Below are positions 24,167-32,395 of a stretch of DNA of 49,139 nucleotides, piece by piece (positions within the stretch are counted from its first letter, which is position 1; each line of letters begins with the position of its first letter). The position numbers were made by a program, and so were the translations under genes. The stretch is from assembly GCF_027587375.1 (NCBI RefSeq), contig NZ_JAMXIC010000030.1, forward strand, positions 1 to 49,139, in the 5' to 3' direction. Origin of the DNA: Arthrobacter sp. B2a2-09. Its GTDB lineage: Bacteria; Actinomycetota; Actinomycetes; Actinomycetales; Micrococcaceae. The notes under the pieces are model-generated. The model made no database searches, was not told where the DNA came from, and was given only the letters and a program-made list of their open reading frames with translations.

Positions 24167-25330
24167 TTAGACGTTCTGATCTTGATACTTACGAAGGGCG
24201 CTTTCCGCGGCCGCCCGCATATCCAGATAACTGTCAGTATCTTGGTTTAGAATTTCTCGAAAATAATACGTAAAGAATGTGCGCTGCGCGTTGCCAATCT
24301 TGCTTGTGTTATTTTTCAACCAAGTCAGAGAACGGTTGATTTCTAAAAGGAAGTCCTCACCATCGTCTAGGTGAATTTTTGGAATGACCCTCGTCGCATG
24401 ATCGAGACTTTCCAGTACTCCTCGGTCAATCAGTTTTCCTAGCGCTGAACCGAGTCCAGACATTGCCTGCGGCTTCTTGAAAATCTGGGCAGTGTTCCTA
24501 CCAAACGGGCTAACGTCCTCAAGTTGCTCAGGTGAAAGTTGGGCCTCGCCCGCTAAGCTAACGGCGTGAGAGGTAAACCGATCTAACGTGGTAACGTACT
24601 TGCGAAATATGTCAGAATCTTGATTCTCTTTGGAAAGCTTCTCCAAGCTACGGATATTCTCAAGCAGTCCGGCACGGTCGATGGGCAGCTCATCTCGATT
24701 CAGATAAGCATTAAAGCCCTCTACCACATCTTTGAAGTTGTATTCGTGCAATTTTGTGGCCATTCGATTATCCGCCTCCTTAACAAGCTGAATACCGGGA
24801 TCAAGGTCTTGATAATCCAAATAGAGCATTTCTATCTGCTGTCGCAGAGACATAGGCGTCTGCCCCGTGTTTAGAGTCAACATTCGATAGAGTATTCCTA
24901 AACGATTGAGACCCAAATATATTTCAACCCTAACGGGAGTATCCTCTTCGGGGAACTCGCCACCGTTGTCCGGTACTCGGGCGACCTCCTGAAGCAAATC
25001 AATGATTGTATGGGTTCTCTGGAGTCCGTCGAGGATTACCAATCTGGACGCATTATTTATGATCAGAGCTTCGAGCTCGATATCGTCGAGACCGGTAACG
25101 CCTTGCCCTGCCTCAGTCAATGCCAGTACCAGAGGAGGTATTACGCAGCCTCTTCGCATGTCGTCTTTGAGGAGGGAGTAGACTGTCTTCGATGAGCTTA
25201 CTCGACGGCGTTGAAACTCATTCTTTCCGAGATTATTAGCCACGAGGTCAGAATACTCGGAGAGGCTCATTTCGGCTAGCACATTAATTGCATTGATTCG
25301 ATTATCGCGCAGCCTTGAAATTATTTTCAC
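24167..25330 (-). CDS. DGQHR/DUF262-like (ParB-like fold) protein of the AT-rich island
   Basis: This 387-residue protein starts at a GTG with AAAGG 7 bases upstream. LVILDGLQRTHTI at 97-109 matches the DGQHR/DGQQR motif shared by DndB-like and DUF262 proteins of DNA-modification and restriction systems. RMLTLNTGQTPMSLRQQIE at about 149-167 is the second conserved block of that group. The rest is helical (ENIRSLEKLSKENQDSDIFR). Asp101, Arg105, Asn154 and Gln157 are likely functional. The role is inferred: sensing or regulating DNA modification, or acting as partner to the HEPN protein encoded 5 bases downstream. The gene is AT-rich with many A/T-ending codons. A 36-codon frame overlaps its start by four bases (GTGA). 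Confidence 0.65.
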   Translation of the reverse strand: MKIISRLRDNRINAINVLAEMSLSEYSDLVANNLGKNEFQRRRVSSSKTVYSLLKDDMRRGCVIPPLVLALTEAGQGVTGLDDIELEALIINNASRLVILDGLQRTHTIIDLLQEVARVPDNGGEFPEEDTPVRVEIYLGLNRLGILYRMLTLNTGQTPMSLRQQIEMLYLDYQDLDPGIQLVKEADNRMATKLHEYNFKDVVEGFNAYLNRDELPIDRAGLLENIRSLEKLSKENQDSDIFRKYVTTLDRFTSHAVSLAGEAQLSPEQLEDVSPFGRNTAQIFKKPQAMSGLGSALGKLIDRGVLESLDHATRVIPKIHLDDGEDFLLEINRSLTWLKNNTSKIGNAQRTFFTYYFREILNQDTDSYLDMRAAAESALRKYQDQNV

Positions 25331-25437
25331 GCAAACCCTTTCAGAAAGTATTCGCCGAGCTTAATTGTGATTCTAGTAGCTCCACCCGGTAACTCAGTTA
25401 GGAACGGGTCGCTGTTCCAGTAGCTGCTCCCGCACAT
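25327..25437 (-). CDS. 36-residue frame overlapping the start of the DGQHR-like gene
   Basis: An ATG at 25437 opens a 36-codon frame (it begins MCGSSYWNSD and ends KLGEYFLKGFA) whose TGA overlaps the GTG of the next gene by four bases, as in coupled operons. Its own ribosome site is not obvious. A second frame (25394-25531) overlaps it, and together they could be one older gene broken by a frameshift. The overlap geometry is the main support. Confidence 0.4.
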   Translation of the reverse strand: MCGSSYWNSDPFLTELPGGATRITIKLGEYFLKGFA

Positions 25438-25531
25438 ATTCGGCGTTCAAGTCCGGAACACCAATCCTTCCTCGGAAGTGACCATTTTTGACGAGTAAAG
25501 CTTCGGAATAGGGACTCACCAATGAAGCCAT
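25394..25531 (-). pseudogene. 45-codon frame, possible 5' part of a frameshifted gene
   Basis: ATG at 25531, starting MASLVSPYSEALLVKNGHFR and ending QRPVPN. It overlaps the frame at 25327-25437 by 44 bases in another phase. Read through a one-base shift, the two would give a protein of about 67 residues ending at the start of the DGQHR-like gene. No family is recognised and the support is weak. Confidence 0.25.
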
Positions 25532-25586
25532 TCGTTGATATTCAATCAAGTGTGAGAAGGGAATTGATCGGCTGGCAGCAGTAGCT

Positions 25587-26087
25587 GTGGTGACAATCGT
25601 ATTCGGCAGCCTTTACATCGCATTCCAGCAATCCGGCCGCAGGTCCGCGAATGTGGCGCCCGCGGCGGCGGCTGCGGCCCAGGCGCAGCTTCTCGGTACG
25701 TTCGTTCCGGCGGTCCCGCAGGTCGAGTTGACCCCCGATAGCGGGGTATTTGTCATCGTGTACGGCACCGATGACAAGCCAGAGACCGGAACGGCTACTC
25801 TCCACGGAGTGTTGCCGGCAGTGCCATCCGGTGTGCTCGATACGGCACGGAGCTCAGGCGAGGATGCCGTGACGTGGCAGCCGGAGCCCGGGCTGCGGAT
25901 GGCAGTCATTGCCCGCTCAGCGGCCGGAAAGGTCGTGGTCGCCGGGCAGTCGCTCGCCCCTTACGAGGCCACGGACACAATGATCCTGGTTTATCTGGTG
26001 CTCGGATGGTTCGGGTGTGTCCTTGTCCTCGGCGCCGGGTTCGCAGCATCCGTGTTGCTGGGCCAACGGCAGCCCGGAAAGTCCTGA
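25587..26087 (+). CDS. Membrane protein with two terminal helices, probably 5'-truncated
   Basis: The frame encodes 166 residues from a GTG at 25587 with no ribosome site. Before it, sense codons reach back to about 25539, reading DRLAAVAVV into the first helix (TIVFGSLYIAF), but no start codon is available, so the true beginning seems lost. After the helix comes an Ala-rich, extracytoplasmic-like domain of about 100 residues (PQVELTPDSGVFVIVYGTDD), then a last helix (MILVYLVLGWFGCVLVLGAG) and a short tail. I do not recognise a family. The missing start coincides with the right border of the AT-rich island, suggesting the island's arrival cut this gene. Confidence 0.5.
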   Translation: MVTIVFGSLYIAFQQSGRRSANVAPAAAAAAQAQLLGTFVPAVPQVELTPDSGVFVIVYGTDDKPETGTATLHGVLPAVPSGVLDTARSSGEDAVTWQPEPGLRMAVIARSAAGKVVVAGQSLAPYEATDTMILVYLVLGWFGCVLVLGAGFAASVLLGQRQPGKS

Positions 26088-26116
26088 CGGGAACTGGACG
26101 CCGATTCCTAGGTGTT

Positions 26117-26668
26117 CTACCAAGGGGTTCCCCGAAGATCGATCGGTCCGGCGGGCCACGACTCGGCGGTCTTAGTGGCGGCGCAGATCAGGATCGGGGC
26201 ATCCACGGATTCGATGATAGTGGTTCCGTCCAGTCTTGAAAAACACCGTTCTCGCGCCCTGATCCGGTGCCACCCGCAAGACGTATAGAACGGTGCCACG
26301 TCTTCACGGCAGCCGAGGTAGCCGAAATCCACGCCAGCCGTGTGCATAGCCTCCCGGACGCGGCTCATCAGCAGGGCGCCGAGTCCTGCTCCTCGCGCTT
26401 GAGGCGCTACAAGTACCCCTCCGGTGCCGCCCACCGGGACCTCAACCGTGCCGACGTCGATCAGCCTCCTCTGGAATCCGACGTGGCCAACGATGCCCAG
26501 ACCATTGGTGGCGATGACATGAACATCGGCAGGGGAATACCCGTAGGGACAGTCAGGGTCCCACGGGCCGAACTTCTCGTAATATTCAGCGTCGAAGAGG
26601 GACCTAACGCTCTCAATCGTCCTAGGAGGAAGATGGGTGTGCCTGACAACCCGGATCGTCGTCTGCAT
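26117..26668 (-). CDS. GNAT-family N-acetyltransferase (AAC(2')-I/NodA-like)
   Basis: A 183-residue acetyltransferase from the ATG at 26668 (GAGGA 7 bases upstream). The acetyl-CoA site is VAPQARGAGLGALLMSRVRE at about 95-114, the RGxGLG form of the GNAT motif. GHVGFQRRLIDVG at about 65-77 and DFGYLGCREDVAPFYTSCGW at about 121-140 complete the fold. The QRRLI segment before an acetyl-CoA motif resembles aminoglycoside 2'-N-acetyltransferases and NodA-like proteins, but the similarity is partial and antibiotic resistance should not be assumed. The protein is cytoplasmic. It is in the same direction as the pentapeptide gene, about 105 bases downstream of it. Confidence 0.75.
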   Translation of the reverse strand: MQTTIRVVRHTHLPPRTIESVRSLFDAEYYEKFGPWDPDCPYGYSPADVHVIATNGLGIVGHVGFQRRLIDVGTVEVPVGGTGGVLVAPQARGAGLGALLMSRVREAMHTAGVDFGYLGCREDVAPFYTSCGWHRIRARERCFSRLDGTTIIESVDAPILICAATKTAESWPAGPIDLRGTPW

Positions 26669-26772
26669 TGCTCTATCCTCACACGCCGATGTTGGTTGAC
26701 CGATCCGATTGCGGCCGGCCGACCGCCAGTCTGGACTGTACGAACTAACCGCTATCACCACGCGGTGGGTGG

Positions 26773-27645
26773 TCATCCGTTGTGCCAGTGCGAGGGCATT
26801 TTGAGATCCGAGGGCAAAAGAGTTGCACGGCTGCCCCTCGCGGCGTTGAGCTGCGGTTGGGTCAGATACAAAGCCTTGGACAGATCAGCGCGTTCAAGCC
26901 GTGCATCCCTGAAATCCGCGCCGAGCAGATCCACCCCCGAAAAGTCACTGCCCCGCAGATCCGCCCCAATGAGATAGGCCCCTCGGAGGTCTGCCCCGCA
27001 CAACTGGCGGGACCTGAGACTCTTGCCCATCAGATCCGCTCCCGGCTTCAGCGCGGATTCCAGATGGTCATCACCGGCCGCAAAGTAGGAGGCCCGTACT
27101 TCCGCGCTGACATCCATGAGCGTTGACCTCACCTGGGAGTGAAGATCTTGAATATCCAGCGAAAGCAGCTCCGGCAGCTCTCCGCAGACTGCATGTTCGA
27201 TTCTGTTCCTGAGTTGAACCGCACGACGCGAGGTATCGGGATCGAAAGTTCGGGTTTGTGCCTCGGCCAGGTACCAGAGCATCTCATGAAGCTGCCGGGC
27301 GGCTTTGAATGCGGAAAACATCTCGTCTTTTGTCTCAGGGTTCTCGAGCCAGCTCTTTCCGGCGAACAAACCCTGGGATAGGTTTTGGCCGGCCCCGAAG
27401 CAGTCAAAGACCGTGCACCCACGAAAGCCCCTCGGGCGCAGGCTGTCATGGATTGTGCAGGAGAAATCAGGTGCAAGGTTTTGGCATGGAGAGCCTGGCG
27501 GTTTATCGAGGGCAAAATCCGCAGAACGTGCGAATCCGAAGGCTGTGCAGCAGAGGGCAAAGCATTTTCCGCAGTCAGGGCGCAGGGATTGCCGATCGAG
27601 GGCAGGCGAAGAGGGCTCGGCGGAGTTCGTTGATGTTGTTTGCAT
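26773..27645 (-). CDS. Pentapeptide-repeat protein with N-terminal cysteine cluster
   Basis: A 290-residue protein from the ATG at 27645 (GGAAG upstream); the frame extends further but without protein character. The first 90 residues hold a cysteine set, CGKCFALCC at about 25-33, then CQNL, CTIH and CTVFDCFG, like YkgJ-type Fe/Zn-binding clusters. A helical middle follows. Residues about 210-260 are a right-handed pentapeptide helix with A(D/N)L-type units (GADLRGAYLIGADLRGSDFS, then GVDLLGADFRDARLERADLS). Pentapeptide proteins can mimic DNA, as in Qnr/MfpA, but this short repeat need not. It is probably cytoplasmic, and the role is unknown. Confidence 0.75.
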   Translation of the reverse strand: MQTTSTNSAEPSSPALDRQSLRPDCGKCFALCCTAFGFARSADFALDKPPGSPCQNLAPDFSCTIHDSLRPRGFRGCTVFDCFGAGQNLSQGLFAGKSWLENPETKDEMFSAFKAARQLHEMLWYLAEAQTRTFDPDTSRRAVQLRNRIEHAVCGELPELLSLDIQDLHSQVRSTLMDVSAEVRASYFAAGDDHLESALKPGADLMGKSLRSRQLCGADLRGAYLIGADLRGSDFSGVDLLGADFRDARLERADLSKALYLTQPQLNAARGSRATLLPSDLKMPSHWHNG

Positions 27646-27928
27646 GTGATCTTCCAGTGGTGAGTTCGGTATTGGGCCGGGAGCAGGGGAAATCCATATG
27701 GAATTCCCCTGGCGGGCGCAGGGAATCACCGCTCCTCTAAGGAGCGAACTGGAATCGCTGAAAGACGCTGGGTCACAGAGAAAAATGAAGTATCACTGAC
27801 ATCAGAATACTCGACCACCGCTCTGCCGTTCTGACCACGTCGCAGCCATCTAAGGCTTCTCGGAAGAGTGTTCCCTGAGGCCCGAAGTGGCCGGTCTACG
27901 ACCGGCTTCCGGACGCCGTCTGTGGCAA

Positions 27929-28510
27929 CTACGCATATCCGCGGCGGAGGAGCATTCCCGCTGCTTTGTCGAAGTTGTCCGGTGTGGGGATGTCGAAGTC
28001 GAGTGCGTTGGCGTAGCGAGTGACGATCGCGAAGAGACTCGCAACCGCGGCGGCATCTTCGAGTTCGTTCCTGGTGAGACCAGCCTCGAGCGCCGCTCGT
28101 GCGTCGTCCTTGGTGAGGTCATCGGGGGTGCGGGTCATCTTCTCGATGAATACCAGCGCGGCTTTGAGCTTGTCTGGGATGCGAGCGGTGCGGTAGTCCG
28201 CTAGGGCGGCCCCGAGGATGTCTTTGTCCATGCCGCGGACAGCGACGGCGCTGTGGGCGCCGATGCAGAACGGACAACTGTTCCAGGTTGCGACCATTGC
28301 CGCCATGAGCTCTCGTTCGGGCACGGACCATCCGCTGGGCCCCCGCATCGTCTTCTGCGTCCACGCGCCGATTGATGGGCCCGCGAAGTCCTGCCGGTAG
28401 AACGCGACCCGGGCTGCGTCCGGCAGCCGCATCCCCGTCACCCTTGAGATGGCGGCGATCAGCATCCGGTGGCGGAGGGTGTCTCCCCGCTCTACTTCAG
28501 GTAGCCGCAC
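27929..28510 (-). CDS. AhpD-like / carboxymuconolactone decarboxylase family protein
   Basis: A 193-residue protein from a GTG at 28510 that overlaps the preceding gene by 14 bases (an ATG at 28465 is possible). The redox-type motif CPFCIGAH at about 89-96 (Cys-X-X-Cys plus His) with ERELMAAMVATWNS before it is the AhpD/CMD signature. AhpD-like proteins are alkylhydroperoxidases or thiol oxidoreductases; substrate and partner are unknown here. The helical C-terminus (LEDAAAVASLFAIVTRYANA) matches the family. It forms a two-gene operon with the 111-residue protein at 28497, which looks like a companion of the same process. Confidence 0.8.
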   Translation of the reverse strand: MRLPEVERGDTLRHRMLIAAISRVTGMRLPDAARVAFYRQDFAGPSIGAWTQKTMRGPSGWSVPERELMAAMVATWNSCPFCIGAHSAVAVRGMDKDILGAALADYRTARIPDKLKAALVFIEKMTRTPDDLTKDDARAALEAGLTRNELEDAAAVASLFAIVTRYANALDFDIPTPDNFDKAAGMLLRRGYA

Positions 28511-28832
28511 CCGCGGCCTCGCTGATTACTTTCTCTGCGGCATCCCATCGCCGCAGGCCGGCGCCGATCGCCGCGGTAAGAATGACTTCGAACGTCTCCC
28601 TCTCGGATCCGGTCTCCTGAAGTACCGCCTGGACCTGCGCGTCAGTCACCCGGAACGACTCCTCATCAACCTCTTTGACGAGTGCATCGTACGGTTCCGG
28701 CACCGCGGGACCGCCGGCACCGCGAGCAAGGATGGCACGACGGAACTCCCGTTCCAAAGTGCCGGTCTCCGCAACCCTGGAACGAAGATCACCAGAGAGC
28801 TGCGAGTGCGAGCCCAGCGCATCTCGGGACAT
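28497..28832 (-). CDS. Small companion of the AhpD-like protein
   Basis: A 111-residue soluble helical protein (RSRVAETGTLEREFRRAILA, then VTDAQVQAVLQETGSERETF and EVILTAAIGAGLRRWDAA). Its stop lies 14 bases inside the AhpD-like gene, so the two are translated together. The segment from about 64 to 105 resembles the C-terminal helices of carboxymuconolactone-decarboxylase-like proteins, suggesting a small subunit or paralogous helper, but it has no Cys pair. The exact function is unknown. Confidence 0.6.
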   Translation of the reverse strand: MSRDALGSHSQLSGDLRSRVAETGTLEREFRRAILARGAGGPAVPEPYDALVKEVDEESFRVTDAQVQAVLQETGSERETFEVILTAAIGAGLRRWDAAEKVISEAAGAAT

Positions 28833-28841
28833 ACCCCGACT

Positions 28842-28958
28842 TTACGCCCGAGCGAACATGCCTGGAAGGGGACCGTGCAATGCCCGAGTGGAGGATCGGC
28901 GTAAGGCTGCTTCATCCGAGTTGGGGCACTCGCTGATGTACAGCATTTCAATCCTCAT
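28842..28958 (-). pseudogene. Truncated thioredoxin-like protein
   Basis: An ATG at 28958 with GGAGA upstream begins MRIEMLYISECPNSDEAALR, which matches the start of small thioredoxin-like proteins with a single Cys-Pro motif (pattern M.IE.LY...CPN...A). After 38 codons the frame ends, so most of the domain is missing. The start, ribosome site and family pattern suggest a once-real gene cut short. It lies in the 314-bp gap 28833-29146, where I see nothing else. Confidence 0.45.
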
Positions 28959-29146
28959 GCAAATATTCTCCGCCGCGACGCAACAACCAGAGCGCGACAA
29001 TGGTCCGGCCAGCCGGTCTGAACCTGACAACGGCCTTCGACGGGCCGGGCCGGCAGCAGCTCGCCATCGGCCGGGCATCTGATACCCAAATTTCATCGTT
29101 GGGTGGTGCGTAGTACCCACACGCCATCGGTCCCCAGCGGCGAGGC

Positions 29147-29902
29147 TTATACGGCGGTGTAGCCGCCGTCGACGAGTACGTACGATCCGGTCATGAAACT
29201 GGCCTTGTCGGAGAGGAGGAACGTGGTGACGTTGGCGATCTCCTCCGGCTGTCCCAGGCGGCCGAGCGGATGCTTCGCCTCGAGCCCGTTGAGGACTTCC
29301 TTCGGCGCAGCGGCCAGCAGGGGCGTCTCGATATAGCCGGGGCCGATCGCGTTGATGCGGAGCCCCTGAGCCCCATATTCAGCCGCAGCATTCTTGGTCA
29401 GGCCTACGACGCCGTGCTTGGCCGCGGTGTAAGCGGCGTTGCCGGGAGCGGCGACGGCGCCATGGATCGACGCCATGTTCACGATGGCACCTTCGGATGC
29501 GCCGGCGGCGAGGATGGCCGGGACCTGGTAGCGCATTCCGTAGAGGACTCCGCTCAAGTTGATGGCGATGACCCGGTCCCAGTCCTGGATGTCGACGTCT
29601 CCGACCGGAGCGTTTGCGCCGCCGATGCCTGCATTGTTCACGGCATAGTTGAGGGCGCCATAAGTCGCGACTGCGAAGTCGACGGCCTTCTTACTGTCCT
29701 CGGCGACCGCGGTGTTGGCCTGAAACGGAACCGCGGTGCCGCCCGCGGCCTTGATCTCGTCGACGACACGCGTGGCACCGTCCAGGTTGAGGTCGACGAC
29801 AACAATGTTGACACCGTTCTTCGCGAGGTCCTTGCTGATCGCTTCCCCGAGCCCGGAGCCTCCGCCGGTGACGAGCGCGGTCTTGCCTTCGAAGTTACCC
29901 AT
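29147..29902 (-). CDS. Short-chain dehydrogenase/reductase (classical SDR)
   Basis: A 251-residue NAD(P)-dependent oxidoreductase; the ATG at 29902 follows a strong GGAGGAGGAGG. TGGGSGLG at 12-19 binds the cofactor, NNAG at 89-92 is conserved, and the catalytic set is Ser145 (NMASIHG), Tyr158 and Lys162 (YTAAK). Asp37 at the end of the second strand (VVVDLN) favours NAD over NADP. The C-terminal GSYVLVDGGYTAV is typical. The substrate is unknown. It stands alone, divergent from the VOC gene at 30205. Confidence 0.9.
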   Translation of the reverse strand: MGNFEGKTALVTGGGSGLGEAISKDLAKNGVNIVVVDLNLDGATRVVDEIKAAGGTAVPFQANTAVAEDSKKAVDFAVATYGALNYAVNNAGIGGANAPVGDVDIQDWDRVIAINLSGVLYGMRYQVPAILAAGASEGAIVNMASIHGAVAAPGNAAYTAAKHGVVGLTKNAAAEYGAQGLRINAIGPGYIETPLLAAAPKEVLNGLEAKHPLGRLGQPEEIANVTTFLLSDKASFMTGSYVLVDGGYTAV

Positions 29903-30204
29903 GATTCCTCCTCCTCCTACGCGGGACCGGTCCCGCAGATTTCCGTGGTGAGTACTGGTTGAGGGTTCCGCTACCGGTAACAATACCCAGCGTTAGGCGT
30001 GGCCGGAACGAACCGTGCAGGCGAGTACTGACATTCGTAGAGACGAGAAAGCGCATATCCATCATCGAAATCTTGGGCGAGGAAAGCAGGAGTGATGAGT
30101 TGCGCACGGGCGCGAACACATCGGTCAGGATCGGAGAAGCGGTCAGCGGGGCCTCGGAATAGAGTCGAAAGCACGAACCAACCCATCTCACTGAAGGACA
30201 TGCC
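29903..30204. other. 302-bp gap between SDR and VOC genes
   Basis: A divergent promoter region. Apart from the ribosome sites of the two flanking genes I see no gene, strong palindrome or repeat here. Confidence 0.5.
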
Positions 30205-30816
30205 ATGACTTCCATCGATTCAGTCACCCTCGAAGTTCCTGACCCCGTGGCCGCCACCGCCTTCTACGACGCCGCTTTCGGATTGGGCCCGCGGGTGCGC
30301 GTACGGGCCTCGGACGCGCCGACCGACGGCTTCCGTGGGTTCACGCTGTCGCTCGTCGTGTCGCAGCCGTCGACCGTCAGCAGCCTGATCGACTCCGCTG
30401 TGGAAGCCGGTGCCACGACGCTGAAGCCGGTCGAGAAGTCATTGTGGGGGTACGGCGGGGTCGTGCAGGCTCCCGATGGTGCTATCTGGAAGGTCGCGAC
30501 GTCGGCGAAGAAGGAAGCTGGTCCGGCCACCCGGGAGGTCGACAGCGTCGTGCTACTTATGGCGGTCGCGGACGTTGCCGCGAGCAAGCGCTTCTACGCC
30601 GACCGGGGCCTCTCCGTTGGGAAGAGCTTCGGCAAGTACGTCGAGTTCGCCATGTCGTCGAGTCCCGTCAAGCTGGGGCTCTACGCGCGCCGCGCGCTCG
30701 CCAAGGACGCCGGCGTCTCACCCGACGGCACCGGATCGCACCGGCTCGCGATCGGCAGCGACGCCGGCCCGTTCACCGACCCGGACGGGTTCGCGTGGGA
30801 GGCAGCATCAGTGTGA
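30205..30816 (+). CDS. Glyoxalase/VOC-superfamily protein
   Basis: A 203-residue protein of two paired VOC modules: the first, about 1-100 (IDSVTLEVPDPVAATAFYDA, then VVQAPDGAIWKVATS), and the second, about 112-203 (VDSVVLLMAVADVAASKRFY, then FTDPDGFAWEAASV). The ATG follows AAGGA. VOC proteins bind a metal through His/Glu/Gln residues; here several expected positions are not His, so a sulphur, lactone or antibiotic binding role is as likely as glyoxalase activity. The protein is cytoplasmic and has no partner nearby. Confidence 0.78.
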   Translation: MTSIDSVTLEVPDPVAATAFYDAAFGLGPRVRVRASDAPTDGFRGFTLSLVVSQPSTVSSLIDSAVEAGATTLKPVEKSLWGYGGVVQAPDGAIWKVATSAKKEAGPATREVDSVVLLMAVADVAASKRFYADRGLSVGKSFGKYVEFAMSSSPVKLGLYARRALAKDAGVSPDGTGSHRLAIGSDAGPFTDPDGFAWEAASV

Positions 30817-30840
30817 GCCGGGCGCCGGGGCTAGTGGGCG

Positions 30841-31623
30841 CTACCGCGAGTCCCATCGGAACCAGCGGATTCCGATGAAGGCGAACACCACGATGTAAGC
30901 GACGCACGCCAGAAGCGAGCCGGTGTCCTGGCCGCTCCAGGCCGACTGGTTCAGAACATCCGAAAAGAGTGTCATGAGGGCTCCGACTGGAGACCAGTCC
31001 GAGATTGCCTTGATCGTGTCGCCGAGGATGCCGGTTCCGCCGAAGATGCCGAGGAGTAACAGGACGATCATGAGCAGCCGGCCGATCGCACTGATGGCGT
31101 TGGTGGACTGGATTAAGCCGACGAGTGCCTGCCCTATGGCCAGGAAGACTGCGGCCCCGAGTAAAGCGACGGCGATGACCAAGAGGTACTGGCCGACATT
31201 CAGGGTCAGGCCGTGAACGATTGCACCGACGATCACCACGATGACGGAAGCGATCAGATTCGTGGCCACCTGCACGATGAGGCGGCTGGTCATGATCATC
31301 CAGTTCGGCGCCGGCGTGACCCGCAACCTTTGCAGCACGCCGATGTGGCGGTCGTGTGCCAGGGCCAGTGTGAAACCGAGCAAGCACGAAGTGAGCAGAC
31401 CAAGGGTCAAGGCCAAACCGATGATGAGGCTGGATCCGCCGAGCCGTGATTGGGCTTTGCCAAAGGTTGTGGCCACAAGGATCACGATCGGCAGCAGGGT
31501 GCTCAAGACAAGCGAGGTCTTGCTGTTGAGGATCACAATGGAGTCCGCGCGAAGCAGTGAAGTCATCGCCAAGCCGAGCGGCGGGCGGGCGGTATCGACC
31601 GCGGCGTTAGTCACGGATCTCAC
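30841..31623 (-). CDS. ABC-2-type exporter permease
   Basis: A 260-residue permease whose start overlaps the end of its ATPase gene by 17 bases. Six helices are visible: VLSTLLPIVILVATTFG, then LIIGLALTLGLLTSCLLGFT, LIVQVATNLIASVIVVIVGA, LLVIAVALLGAAVFLAIGQA, LLMIVLLLLGIFGGTGILGD and SLLACVAYIVVFAFIGI. The ABC-2 helical hairpin region DRHIGVLQRLRVTPAPNWMI is at about 91-110. With the ATPase at 31607 it forms a drug, lipid or peptide exporter; the substrate is unknown. Confidence 0.85.
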   Translation of the reverse strand: MRSVTNAAVDTARPPLGLAMTSLLRADSIVILNSKTSLVLSTLLPIVILVATTFGKAQSRLGGSSLIIGLALTLGLLTSCLLGFTLALAHDRHIGVLQRLRVTPAPNWMIMTSRLIVQVATNLIASVIVVIVGAIVHGLTLNVGQYLLVIAVALLGAAVFLAIGQALVGLIQSTNAISAIGRLLMIVLLLLGIFGGTGILGDTIKAISDWSPVGALMTLFSDVLNQSAWSGQDTGSLLACVAYIVVFAFIGIRWFRWDSR

Positions 31624-32395
31624 TTCCTGTCAGTCCGATGAAGACGTCTTCCAAGGTGGGCGCACCGTGGGCTACTGAAAGCACGCGCGGATCCTCCCTG
31701 TGCTTGTCGATCAGCTCCGATGGTTCTCCGACCGTGAGAAGTACCCCATGATCGATGATTGCCACCCGGTCACACACCGCCTGTGCTTCTTCCATCGAGT
31801 GGGTGGTGAGAAGAATGCTGTTGCCTTCACCACGGAGTTCCTCGATGCGACGCCATAGTCCACGGCGCGATTGCGGGTCCAGCCCGGCGGTTGGCTCGTC
31901 CAGGAGCAAAAGAAGGGGGTTGTGGATGGTGGCAATGAACAGCGCGAGCCGTTGCTGTTGCCCGCCCGACAACTGTTTGAACCGTTTGCCCAGTTCTTCT
32001 TCGAGTCCGATGGCCCGCATGCTCTTACCGATCTGCTCACGCGAGAGTTTCACTCCGTAAAGCCCGCCGTAGATCCTTGCGATCTGCTGAATGGTCAGCT
32101 CGGCCTGGAAACTGGAGGACTGCAGTTGCACCCCGAGGCGCGCTTTCGCGTCCAACGGCTCTTTCTGAACATCGATTCCGTCCACCAACAGCCGCCCGGA
32201 TTTCGGCTTGACCAACCCCTCGATGGCACTGAGTGTGCTCGTCTTACCTGCACCGTTCGGACCCAGCAGGCCGAATATCTCACCGCGATCAATCTGAAAA
32301 CTGACGCCCTCGACGACGGTCCGGGCGCCATAGGCGACGCGCAAGTCGCTGATGTCCAAAACCGACGGTTGTGCCGGCATATTCACTTCATTCAT
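31607..32395 (-). CDS. ABC-2-type exporter ATPase
   Basis: A 262-residue ATPase from the ATG at 32395 (GAGGGG about 10 bases upstream; a second ATG lies 15 bases on). Walker A GPNGAGKTS is at 45-53 (Lys51), the Q-loop is in VQLQSSSF, the signature LSGGQQQRLALFIA, Walker B LLLLLDEPTAGLDP, and the switch His in LTTHSMEEA. It is typical of the CcmA/DrrA-like drug exporter branch and works with the permease encoded next. The gene starts in the 437-bp gap 32396-32832, which also holds array D. Confidence 0.88.
   Translation of the reverse strand: MNEVNMPAQPSVLDISDLRVAYGARTVVEGVSFQIDRGEIFGLLGPNGAGKTSTLSAIEGLVKPKSGRLLVDGIDVQKEPLDAKARLGVQLQSSSFQAELTIQQIARIYGGLYGVKLSREQIGKSMRAIGLEEELGKRFKQLSGGQQQRLALFIATIHNPLLLLLDEPTAGLDPQSRRGLWRRIEELRGEGNSILLTTHSMEEAQAVCDRVAIIDHGVLLTVGEPSELIDKHREDPRVLSVAHGAPTLEDVFIGLTGSEIRD

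Noticed and set aside
30773..31387. An Arg/His-rich open frame on the minus strand over the VOC gene end and the ABC permease
   Set aside because: It is a shifted reading of the permease gene, with no domain or ribosome site.
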